Positions 10,201 to 16,161 of a DNA stretch of 64,000 nucleotides are shown here, one piece after another; positions within the stretch are counted from its first letter, which is position 1; each line of letters starts with the position of its first letter. Origin of the DNA: Planctomycetota bacterium. GTDB taxonomy: Bacteria; Planctomycetota; PLA2; JAEUHO01. The position numbers and the translations under genes were made by a program. The notes beneath the pieces were generated by a model, which made no database searches, was not told where the DNA came from, and saw only the letters and a list, made by a program, of their open reading frames with translations. The DNA lies in assembly GCA_020631815.1 (NCBI GenBank), contig JACKGW010000002.1, positions 124,001-188,000 on the forward strand, read 5' to 3'.

Positions 10201-10798
10201 CGGGCTCGTTCTCGATGGTGGTCAGCAGTCGGGCGAGCGCCTGCGGGTCACGGTCCAAGGCGCGATCGGCGTCACCCGCCAGATCACGGCTGCCCGCGGC
10301 GCGATCGCAGCGCTCGAGCAGGTCGTTGATCATGCCCTGCAGGCCCATCGCACGGCCGTCGTCGGGGGAGTAGACCCGCTCGATGCCGTAGGCCTGGAGC
10401 TCCTCGATCTCGGCGGGCAGGATGGTGCCGCCGCCGCCGGCGAAGATCTTGATCGACGCGCCCCGCTCCTCGAGCAGGTCGTACATGTACTTGAGGTACT
10501 CGACGTGACCGCCCTGGTAGCTGGTCAACGCGATGCCTTGCGCGTCTTCCTGGATGGCGCAGTCGACGATCTCGCGCACCGAGCGGTTGTGGCCGAGATG
10601 GATGACCTCGGCACCGCTGCCCTGCAGGATGCGCCGCATGATGTTGATGGCCGCGTCGTGCCCGTCGAAGAGCGACGCGGCGGTCACGATGCGCAACGGG
10701 TGCTGCGGCTCGTAGGCGGGCGGCCCCAGCGACGGCGCAGGCGCGCTGGACTCGGCAGGGCCGGCTTCGGAGGGGGCGGCGTGGGCGGACGACGTCAT
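7283..10798 (-). CDS. icmF: Fused isobutyryl-CoA mutase IcmF (B12 domain - MeaB-type GTPase - mutase)
   Basis: An 1171-residue adenosylcobalamin enzyme interconverting isobutyryl-CoA and n-butyryl-CoA. Domains in order: a disordered Ala/Pro-rich leader; a B12-binding domain (about 35-170) with FDGHDAAI supplying the cobalt-ligating His; a MeaB-like G-protein chaperone (about 215-480) with P-loop GTGGAGKSS, switch ETSGIGQSD and NKFD; and the substrate-binding TIM-barrel mutase domain, with FHYLSRGMPAARLSTAFDS and GNSGVS motifs. All domains look intact. The role would be branched-chain acyl-CoA or fatty-acid carbon flow; a leucine-dehydrogenase homologue lies at 57572. A GAGGAT Shine-Dalgarno precedes ATG 10798. 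Exact acyl-CoA preference cannot be decided here. Confidence 0.95.
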   Translation of the reverse strand: MTSSAHAAPSEAGPAESSAPAPSLGPPAYEPQHPLRIVTAASLFDGHDAAINIMRRILQGSGAEVIHLGHNRSVREIVDCAIQEDAQGIALTSYQGGHVEYLKYMYDLLEERGASIKIFAGGGGTILPAEIEELQAYGIERVYSPDDGRAMGLQGMINDLLERCDRAAGSRDLAGDADRALDRDPQALARLLTTIENEPDQQAAIDQAIGDAQATHGEAATVPVLGITGTGGAGKSSLVDELVRRFLLDQPERTVAILSIDPSRRRTGGALLGDRIRMNSIDSPRVYMRSLATRQSNLAMSRHVTPAVRLLKAAGFDLVIVETSGIGQSDTEIVEHADVSLYVMTAEYGAATQLEKIDMLDFADVVAVNKFDKPGSLDALRDVRKQVQRNRGAFDKSPDDMPVYGTVASLFNDGGTHRLYHALMERLAERTGVPLNEGRGFAPAPHRRSDVLPADRNRYLAEIAESSDRYDQHVAEQADLARRLGHLHGAIAVLRAGEGAKKGPEAPAWPADLVPTTQPGDPDEVHALVRHATELARRMAPDARDALLGWAATLERYAGDTLAYAVRGRTLQQPLVWTSLSGTTVRKVELPRTQDWGEVVKWVLTENVPGSFPFSAGVFPLKREGEDPARMFAGEGGPERTNHRFHYLSRGMPAARLSTAFDSVTLYGENPDRRPDIYGKIGNSGVSVATLDDAKILYSGFDLADPKTSVSMTINGPAPMLLAFFLNAAIDQQCEKHIAAQGLEAEVDRRIDEIFAGRGLPRPRYRGELPEGHDGLGLMLLGVTGREVLPLADYERIRAETLAKVRGTVQADILKEDQAQNTCIFSTEFALRMMADVQAWFIAHDVRNFYSVSISGYHIAEAGANPITQLAFTLANGFTYVEYYRSRGMDVDAFAPNLSFFFSNGLDPEYAVIGRVARRIWAKALRDVYGANRRSQQLKYHIQTSGRSLHAQEIAFNDIRTTLQALYALNDNCNSLHTNAYDEAITTPTEESVRRALAIQLVIAKELGLSKNENPLQGAFVIEALTDLVEQAVLEEFRRLSARGGVLGAMERMYQRTKIQEESLVYEAKKHSGELPIIGVNTFLDSKGSPTIVPAEVIRSTPEEREHAITSLEAFHRAHAEASRDALDRLQQAAVEDANLFDVLMDVATTCSLGQMSRALYDVGGQYRRNM

Positions 10799-10928
10799 GG
10801 ATCCTCGGTCCGGCGGCCTGGGGAGGGCAGACGGGTGGCGAAGGTACCAACGGCCGTGCGCCGGGGCCGCCCCCGAGCGGGACGTCAGGCCGGATCCGTT
10901 CGGCCCTCGTACGGGCCCGGGCAGCCCC

Positions 10929-11537
10929 CTACCTGAGGAACTGCTGCTCCATGTTGCCGAGGTCGTCGACGTACCACTGGTCCAGGACCTGGTACTTCAT
11001 GACCTCGCCCTTGGTGAACGTGAGCGGCTCGAGGCCCTGCTGCACGACCACGACCGTGCCGTCGGGCTGCTGCTCGGCACGGATGGCCGGGTCGCCCAAG
11101 GTGCCCGTGTAGGGCTGGTTCTCGCCACGGATCCAGAGCTCCCAGCGCTGCAGGCGCACGAGGCCGAGGTCCGTGTTGTTGCCGAGCGCGCCGACCGTGA
11201 CGCGGGCCTGGTTGGCGCCGCTCATGCGCGGACTGCTGATCGACGCGAAGTCGATGAACTGCTCCGCGAAGCGCACCTCGGGGTTCTCCTGCAGCTTGTT
11301 GCGCATGAAGATGTAGTCGCCGAGGTCGACGTTGCGGCCCGCCGCGCGGCTCAGGCGCGCCTTGAGGCCGGGGCTGAGCGCGTCCCACTCGTTGGCGTAG
11401 TTGCGGGCCTTGGCCTGCCCCTTGAACCACTGGACGGTGCCGTCCGGCGTGGAGCGCGTGGCCGGAACGCCCGCGGAGCCGCAGGCCGTGAGGGTGAGGG
11501 CGAACGCGGTCGCCAGGGACACGGCAAGACGGTGCAT
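10929..11537 (-). CDS. Hypothetical lipoprotein
   Basis: A 202-residue protein with a clear lipoprotein signal: MHRLAVSLATAFALTLTACG, lipobox LTAC with Cys19. The mature part is a mixed alpha/beta domain starting DGTVQWFKGQAKARNYANEW and ending MEQQFLR. I do not recognise a family. The layout (helical start, paired strands, C-terminal residues on ligand-free strands) resembles NTF2-like or DUF4878-like small secreted domains, but this is only an impression. GGAGGATCC precedes the ATG. It lies between icmF and arsR on the same strand but is separated from both by more than 120 bp. Confidence 0.75.
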   Translation of the reverse strand: MHRLAVSLATAFALTLTACGSAGVPATRSTPDGTVQWFKGQAKARNYANEWDALSPGLKARLSRAAGRNVDLGDYIFMRNKLQENPEVRFAEQFIDFASISSPRMSGANQARVTVGALGNNTDLGLVRLQRWELWIRGENQPYTGTLGDPAIRAEQQPDGTVVVVQQGLEPLTFTKGEVMKYQVLDQWYVDDLGNMEQQFLR

Positions 11538-11675
11538 GGATCCTCCTCGGTCCTCTCCCGGCGAATCGGCTCCCGTCCGCTTCGCCTTGACGAACGCGGA
11601 GTCTACCCGTGGAGGCTCGATCCCCTCGTCACGGGACCGTCCGCAAGCCGCGATCGCGATGCGAGATGCCTCGGT

Positions 11676-12017
11676 TCAGCCGCCCAGCGCGGCGCAGACC
11701 AACGTGCAGAGCTCGGCCAGCGAGGGGTCGCCGATGCGCACGGTCACTTCACGCCCATGGCGCTCCCGCACCACGCAGCCGTCCTGCTCCAGGGCCTGGA
11801 CGTGGCGGGAGAGGTTGGAGAGCTCGAGGCCCGTGGCGGCCATCAGCTCCCCCATGCCGAGCGGCCCGTCCATCAGGGTCGAGAGGATGCGGAGGCGGCT
11901 CGGCGCGCCCAGCGCCCGGAAGCGGGAGGCCACCCGCTCCAACAGGGCCTCGGGCAGGGGACCGGAGGCCGGATCGGAGGGGGAGGACGTCGCGGAGCTG
12001 GGGAGCGCGGGAACCAT
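11676..12017 (-). CDS. ArsR/SmtB-family repressor, candidate sulfide/persulfide sensor
   Basis: A 113-residue winged-helix protein. The helix-turn-helix is visible in MGELMAATGLELSNLSRHVQAL, with the ArsR signature FRALGAPSRLRILSTL before it. Cysteines occur at positions 81 (start of the wing), 104 and 108 (C-terminal helix). A pair made of a core Cys and a C-terminal-helix Cys is what BigR/SqrR-type persulfide sensors use. It is divergent from a persulfide-dioxygenase-rhodanese gene, and an 11-2-11 inverted repeat sits directly upstream of its ATG. Repression of both genes until reactive sulfur forms a disulfide or polysulfide bridge is the inference; metal sensing is the alternative. Confidence 0.85.
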   Translation of the reverse strand: MVPALPSSATSSPSDPASGPLPEALLERVASRFRALGAPSRLRILSTLMDGPLGMGELMAATGLELSNLSRHVQALEQDGCVVRERHGREVTVRIGDPSLAELCTLVCAALGG

Positions 12018-12020
12018 TTC

Positions 12021-12044
12021 TTGATTATTTGCTCAAATGATCAA
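12021..12044. promoter_or_regulatory. ArsR-type operator: 11-2-11 inverted repeat
   Basis: Arms TTGATTATTTG (12021-12031) and CAAATGATCAA (12034-12044) are complementary at 10 of 11 positions around a CT spacer. This AT-rich dyad stands out from the GC-rich surroundings. It lies 3 bp from the arsR ATG (12017) and 30 bp before the chosen ATG of the MBL-rhodanese gene (12074), so a dimer bound here could block both divergent transcripts. ArsR operators are typically such 12-2-12-like dyads. Confidence 0.75.
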
Positions 12045-12073
12045 ACATGCCAAGAGCTTTTCAGGAGAAGCCC

Positions 12074-13456
12074 ATGTCCACGACCACCTCCCCCGTCCGC
12101 GGTGCCACGGCCCAGTCGATCGGCTCGCTCAAGATCGTGCCGTTCCTCCACCCGCAGGGCTGCCGCACCTACCTGATCGGGGATCCCGACAGCGGTCAGT
12201 CGCTCGCCTTGGACGTGCACCTCGACCTGGTGAAGGACGTCGCCGATCGCGTGCGCGCCGAAGGCTGGTCGCTCCCCTACGTCGTGGACACGCACACCCA
12301 CGCGGACCACCCGAGCGGCGCAGGCGACCTCGCGCCCCAGTTCGGATCGACGCGCATCGCCCACAAGGCGGCCCACCACCGCGGTGTCGCGCGCCATCCG
12401 GACGACGGCGATCGCCTGCACCTGGGCGACCAGGTCGTCACGATCCGCCACGCGCCCGGTCACACCCCGGACCACCTCGTGCTGCTCACCGACGGCGCGC
12501 TCTTCTCCGGCGACACGCTGTTCATCGGCGGCGTCGCGCGCACCGACTTCCTCGGCGGCGACGCGGGCCAGCTGCACGACACGATCCACGCCCTCATCGC
12601 CGACTTGCCGGACGAGACGGTCGTCTACCCCGGTCACGACTACGAGGGGCGCACCTCGACGTCGCTGGGCAACGAGCGCGCCAACAACCCGTGGCTGCGC
12701 CTCTCCGACCGCTCGGCGTTCGTCAAGGCACTCACCGCCAACCCGCCGCCGCGTCCCGCGAACATGGACGACCTGCTCCGTCTGAACCGCGAGGGCGTCA
12801 AGATCCCCGACCGCATCGATGCGGCTACGGTCGCCGAGCGCGTGCGCCAGGGCGGCGCCACCAGCGTCGTCGACGTGCGCATGGGCGCAGAGTACGAGAG
12901 CGAGCACATTCCCGGCTCGCGCCTCATCCCGCTGGACCAGATCGAGCAGCGCCTCGAAGAGGTGATGGCCGTCCCGGCCCCGCGCCTGCTCCTGTGCCGC
13001 ACGGGCAACCGTGCCTTCATGGCCCGCGACACGTTGGTGCGCCACAACGTGGCGGGCCTCAGCGTGGTCGAGGGCGGCATCGAGGCCTACCGACGCCTGG
13101 GTGGCGACGTGAAGACCGGCGTGCAGCGCATGTCGCTCGAACGCCAGGTGCGCATCGGCGCGGGCCTGCTCGTGATCCTTGGCGCCCTGCTGGCCTGGCT
13201 CGTGCACCCGCTCTTCATCGCGTTCGCCGCGATGATCGGCGCAGGCCTCGTGTTCGCGGGCGTGACCGATCGCTGCGGCATGGCGCTCGTCTTGGCCAAG
13301 GCCCCGTGGAACCGCGCGCGTGGCGAGGAGGCGGCAGGCACCGCGGGCGGCTGCGCGGCCTCGCTGCCCGCAGCGGGCGGTTGCGCGGCCAGTGCTCCGA
13401 CCGCGGGCGGTTGCGCGGCCACGCACTTGCCGCCGCCGCTCGACAGCGACGCCTAG
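12074..13456 (+). CDS. Persulfide dioxygenase-like MBL hydrolase fused to rhodanese and DUF2892 membrane domain
   Basis: A 460-residue protein in three parts. Residues about 10-245 are a metallo-beta-lactamase-fold domain of ETHE1/Blh type with HTHADHPSG, DTLFIGGVARTDF and a GHDY metal ligand. Residues about 255-355 are a rhodanese domain with catalytic Cys in LLCRTGNRA. Next come two transmembrane helices of a DUF2892 domain, ending in AKAPWN. Expected role: oxidation and trans-sulfuration of glutathione persulfide or hydropersulfide during sulfide detoxification, anchored in the membrane. The tail carries three decapeptide-spaced AGGCAA units, each with one Cys. AGGAGA five to ten bases upstream fixes ATG 12074 over the in-frame ATG 12047. 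Confidence 0.88.
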   Translation: MSTTTSPVRGATAQSIGSLKIVPFLHPQGCRTYLIGDPDSGQSLALDVHLDLVKDVADRVRAEGWSLPYVVDTHTHADHPSGAGDLAPQFGSTRIAHKAAHHRGVARHPDDGDRLHLGDQVVTIRHAPGHTPDHLVLLTDGALFSGDTLFIGGVARTDFLGGDAGQLHDTIHALIADLPDETVVYPGHDYEGRTSTSLGNERANNPWLRLSDRSAFVKALTANPPPRPANMDDLLRLNREGVKIPDRIDAATVAERVRQGGATSVVDVRMGAEYESEHIPGSRLIPLDQIEQRLEEVMAVPAPRLLLCRTGNRAFMARDTLVRHNVAGLSVVEGGIEAYRRLGGDVKTGVQRMSLERQVRIGAGLLVILGALLAWLVHPLFIAFAAMIGAGLVFAGVTDRCGMALVLAKAPWNRARGEEAAGTAGGCAASLPAAGGCAASAPTAGGCAATHLPPPLDSDA

Positions 13457-13506
13457 CGTCCCAGGAAGCCAGGCACGCGGCCCGCGTCGCTGCGCTCCGC
13501 CGCCGC

Positions 13507-13519
13507 GAGCCTGGCACCT
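13507..13519. repeat. Copy 1 of a GAGCCTGGCACCT element between convergent genes
   Basis: The 72-bp gap between the convergent genes ending at 13456 and 13529 contains GCCAGGC and, about 30 bases later, its inverted repeat GCCTGGC, so it can form a long hairpin. The 13-mer GAGCCTGGCACCT recurs in inverted orientation at 58679-58691, again in a gap between convergent genes. A small REP-like element or a bidirectional terminator are both possible. Confidence 0.45.
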
Positions 13520-13528
13520 GGGCGCCCG

Positions 13529-14854
13529 TCAGTCTTCGTGCGCGACCGGAACGACGCCCGACAGCAGAAGGGCGTTCGTGCCGGCGTCGCGCACCTCGAC
13601 GGCGAAGCCGGTGAGGTCACCGGCGCTCGTCACGCCGAGCGGCAGCGTGTCGCCGTCATGCGTGTCGAGCTCGAGCTCGGCCTCGCCGTACGAGCCCGCG
13701 GTACGCGTGCCGAGGGACACGAACGTCGCGCTGCCCAGCGCGTCCTCGATGAAGAACTCGACCGTGCGGCCCGAAGCCAGGTGCTCGGCCTCCATCTGGA
13801 AGCGCTCGCGGTTGTCGTCGGGGCGGCTGCGGATCTCGACGTAGCCCTCGAGGCCCGACTCGTGCGCCGTCAGGCGGGTGCGACCGCGCGAGTCGTCTTC
13901 GTGGTCTTCGCCGTCGTGCTCGCCGTCGTCGTCGCCCGGGGCGGACGCCGGCATCTCCGGCACGTCACCGCGGAGCAGGACGAGGCCGCTGCTCGCGTCG
14001 CGGACCTCGACCACGAAGCCCTCGAGATCGGCCACTGCCGTCACGTCGAAGGGCAGACGAGCGCCGTCGTTGGTCGCCAGCTCCCACTCCGCCTCGCCGA
14101 AGGACGAAACGGTGCGCGTGCCCTGCGACTCTTCGGTGCCGCCGTCGTCGATCACGAACACCTCGAGGACGCGTCCGGCCGTGGCGTGCTCCACCTCGAC
14201 CTTGAACTTCTCGCGGTCGCTCTGGGAGCGGACCTCGATCTCGCCCGTGATGTCGCTGTCGTCGCTGGTGTCGGCGCGCGCCAAGCGGCTCTCCACCTCG
14301 CGGCGGTCGTCGCGCGAGCGGCTGCAGCCCGACTCCGAGAGCCGGCCACCGTCGATGCGGACCTCGAGGACCATGCTCTCGCCATCGCGCACGGCGACGA
14401 TCGTGATGCTGTCGTCGTCCGAGACGATGCCCTGCTCGTCTTCGAAGTCGTCGTCGTCGCTGCCGTGGTCGTCGCCAGCGTCGTGGTCAGGGCCGTCGTC
14501 GTCGCCGGCACCACCGTCATCGGAGCCGTCGTCGGAGCCGTCATCCTCGACGCCGTCCTTCTGGAAGACCGGCGCCTGGATCGTGCCGAATCCGTCCAGC
14601 TCGACCGTGAGCTGGCCCGTCGGCACCGTGCCGAGATCGAACTGACCTTCGGTGTTGCTGACGGCGCGTCGACCGGTCTCGAGCACGCGGAACGCGTAGC
14701 CACCGAGGGCGTCCGTCGTGCCGTCGGCGGTCAAGACGACGCCCTTGAGCGTCGCGCTGCCGGCGCTGCCGCCGGTGCCGCCACCGCCGCCGCAGCCGGC
14801 CAGGAGGCCGAGCCCGAGGAGCGAGGCGACGAGGGAGGGAAGCTTGAAGCGCAT
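13529..14854 (-). CDS. Lipoprotein with Asp-rich linker and duplicated beta-domain
   Basis: A 441-residue lipoprotein. The signal peptide ends in the lipobox LLAGC, followed by a Gly-rich spacer. Residues about 30-100 resemble a carboxypeptidase-regulatory beta-sandwich. Then comes a strongly acidic linker, mainly Asp and Gly, that looks like a flexible or Ca2+-binding hinge. Two homologous modules of about 100 residues follow: each opens with a strand like GEIEVRS or GYVEIRS, continues with ERFQMEAEHLASGR-type sequence, contains GTRT-x-S-x-GEAE, and ends with FxVEVRDA. ATG 14854 gives a proper signal peptide; an upstream in-frame ATG would not. It is divergent from the sigma factor gene at 14987. 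Function unknown. Confidence 0.78.
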   Translation of the reverse strand: MRFKLPSLVASLLGLGLLAGCGGGGGTGGSAGSATLKGVVLTADGTTDALGGYAFRVLETGRRAVSNTEGQFDLGTVPTGQLTVELDGFGTIQAPVFQKDGVEDDGSDDGSDDGGAGDDDGPDHDAGDDHGSDDDDFEDEQGIVSDDDSITIVAVRDGESMVLEVRIDGGRLSESGCSRSRDDRREVESRLARADTSDDSDITGEIEVRSQSDREKFKVEVEHATAGRVLEVFVIDDGGTEESQGTRTVSSFGEAEWELATNDGARLPFDVTAVADLEGFVVEVRDASSGLVLLRGDVPEMPASAPGDDDGEHDGEDHEDDSRGRTRLTAHESGLEGYVEIRSRPDDNRERFQMEAEHLASGRTVEFFIEDALGSATFVSLGTRTAGSYGEAELELDTHDGDTLPLGVTSAGDLTGFAVEVRDAGTNALLLSGVVPVAHED

Positions 14855-14986
14855 GGGGATGTCTCCGGAGTCGGTGGTGCCCTGCCACCCTCGATGAGGC
14901 CGTCCCCCCACCCTGGAATACATCAGACCGGCGAGAGCGTCCGCAAGGGGGGTCGGCGCGGCCCCCCGCTACCCTCGTCGGAGCCC

Positions 14987-15613
14987 ATGCCGGCCCTCCC
15001 CGACCCCGATCTGATCGCGCTCTGCCTCGAGGGGCGGCAGGAGGCCTGGGAGGCCCTGGTCGACCGCTACGCGGACCTGGTCCACGGGATCGGCAGGCGC
15101 TCGGGGCTGGACGACGCGGCGGCCGAGGACCTGGTCCAGGACGTCTTCGTCCTCCTGTGGCGCCACCTCGGGCGCCTGAAGGCCCGTGAGCGACTTGCCG
15201 GCTGGGTGGCCCAGACGGCCCGCCGCGAGGCGTGGCGTCGCCGCCGCCGGGGCCGCAACCGCAAGGAACGCGACGAGGCCGTCGGCCGCGAGGCGCTCCG
15301 CGACGAGGGGGAGGCCGACGACCCGGTGGAGGCGGCCGAGCAACGGCACCTCCTGCGCCGTGCCCTCGCCACGCTCGGCGAGCGCTGCCGGGCGTTGCTC
15401 GACGCGCTGTTCCTGCGCGGGCTCGAGAGCTACGACGAGGTCTCGAGCGAGCTGGACATGCCCGTCGGCAGCATCGGTCCGACGCGGCGGCGCTGCCTGG
15501 AGCGCATGCTCGATGCGCTCGGTGAGCTGGGCTTTCCCGTGGACGGTGTATCGACCGCGGGGGGGACGGCCTCTGACGGGGTGAAGGCCACGCGCCGGAG
15601 CCCACGACGATGA
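14987..15613 (+). CDS. ECF-type RNA polymerase sigma factor
   Basis: A 208-residue sigma-70-family factor. Region 2 covers about residues 8-75, with the core-binding AAEDLVQDVFVLLWRHL. A very basic linker follows (RRRRRGRNRKER). Region 4 covers about 115-175, with SYDEVSSELDMPVGSIGPTRRRCLERM as its helix-turn-helix. It is the first gene of a four-gene operon; its stop overlaps the next start by ATGA (15610-15613). Sigma factors with this region-4 motif often sit beside CHAT proteases. It presumably directs transcription of this operon or of a stress regulon; no cognate promoter could be verified. Confidence 0.88.
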   Translation: MPALPDPDLIALCLEGRQEAWEALVDRYADLVHGIGRRSGLDDAAAEDLVQDVFVLLWRHLGRLKARERLAGWVAQTARREAWRRRRRGRNRKERDEAVGREALRDEGEADDPVEAAEQRHLLRRALATLGERCRALLDALFLRGLESYDEVSSELDMPVGSIGPTRRRCLERMLDALGELGFPVDGVSTAGGTASDGVKATRRSPRR

Positions 15614-16161
15614 CGCGCCCCGATCCCGATCGCCTGCTTGCTGCTCTCGGGTCCGTGACCCGCGGCGAAGCCGTCGCGGGCCCGGACGCCACCCTCGCCT
15701 TGGCGCGCCGTCTGGTGGCCGCGCGGCACGGGTTGGCCAAGGACCCCCCCTGCCCGGCGTCAGCCCGTCGCCGCGCCCTTTCCATCTTCCGCCCGCGACC
15801 GACCTCGTGGCTCGAGGCCCTCGCGGCGCTCACCTTCGACTCTTGGCAGGGTGCGGCGGCACCCGCTCGCGGCGCCGACCTCGAACGCCTCGTCCGCTTC
15901 GAGCACGCGGGCACGGCCATCGACCTGCAGCTGGCGCTGCACGACAACCGCGGTGAGGCAAGCATCGCCGTCGAGGGTCTCCCCCTCGGCGGTCGCGTCC
16001 AGGTGCGGGCTGCCGACGGCCGCGTGCTGGCTGACGCGGCGCTGGACGAACGCGACACGGCGCACGTTGCGTGGACCGGCGCCAACGATGTCGTCTTCGC
16101 CGTGACCGACGAGGACGGCGAGGTGCTCTGCACGCCGCCGCTCTCGCGGGGCGGTGCGTGA
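15610..16161 (+). CDS. Unknown protein coupled to ECF sigma and CHAT protease (candidate sigma regulator)
   Basis: A 183-residue protein with no signal peptide or membrane helix. The first 70 residues look helical and basic. A segment LTFDSWQGAAAPARGADLERLVRF leads into a beta-rich C-terminal half (about 95-175) with VEGLPLGGRVQVRAADGRVLA and TGANDVVFAVTDEDGEV, an Ig/carboxypeptidase-regulatory-like fold. It lacks the zinc-binding anti-sigma motif (HxxxCxxC). Position suggests an anti-sigma factor, an adaptor or a protease substrate. It overlaps the sigma gene by ATGA and the CHAT gene by GTGA. I do not recognise a named family. Confidence 0.6.
   Translation: MTRPDPDRLLAALGSVTRGEAVAGPDATLALARRLVAARHGLAKDPPCPASARRRALSIFRPRPTSWLEALAALTFDSWQGAAAPARGADLERLVRFEHAGTAIDLQLALHDNRGEASIAVEGLPLGGRVQVRAADGRVLADAALDERDTAHVAWTGANDVVFAVTDEDGEVLCTPPLSRGGA

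Noticed and set aside
7301..10936. 1211-codon open frame opposite icmF
   Set aside because: It mirrors the codon-position GC bias of icmF on the other strand and encodes no recognisable domain. The same holds for the long frames opposite the kinase-ATPase gene (38606-42952) and the VWA gene (43048-45312).
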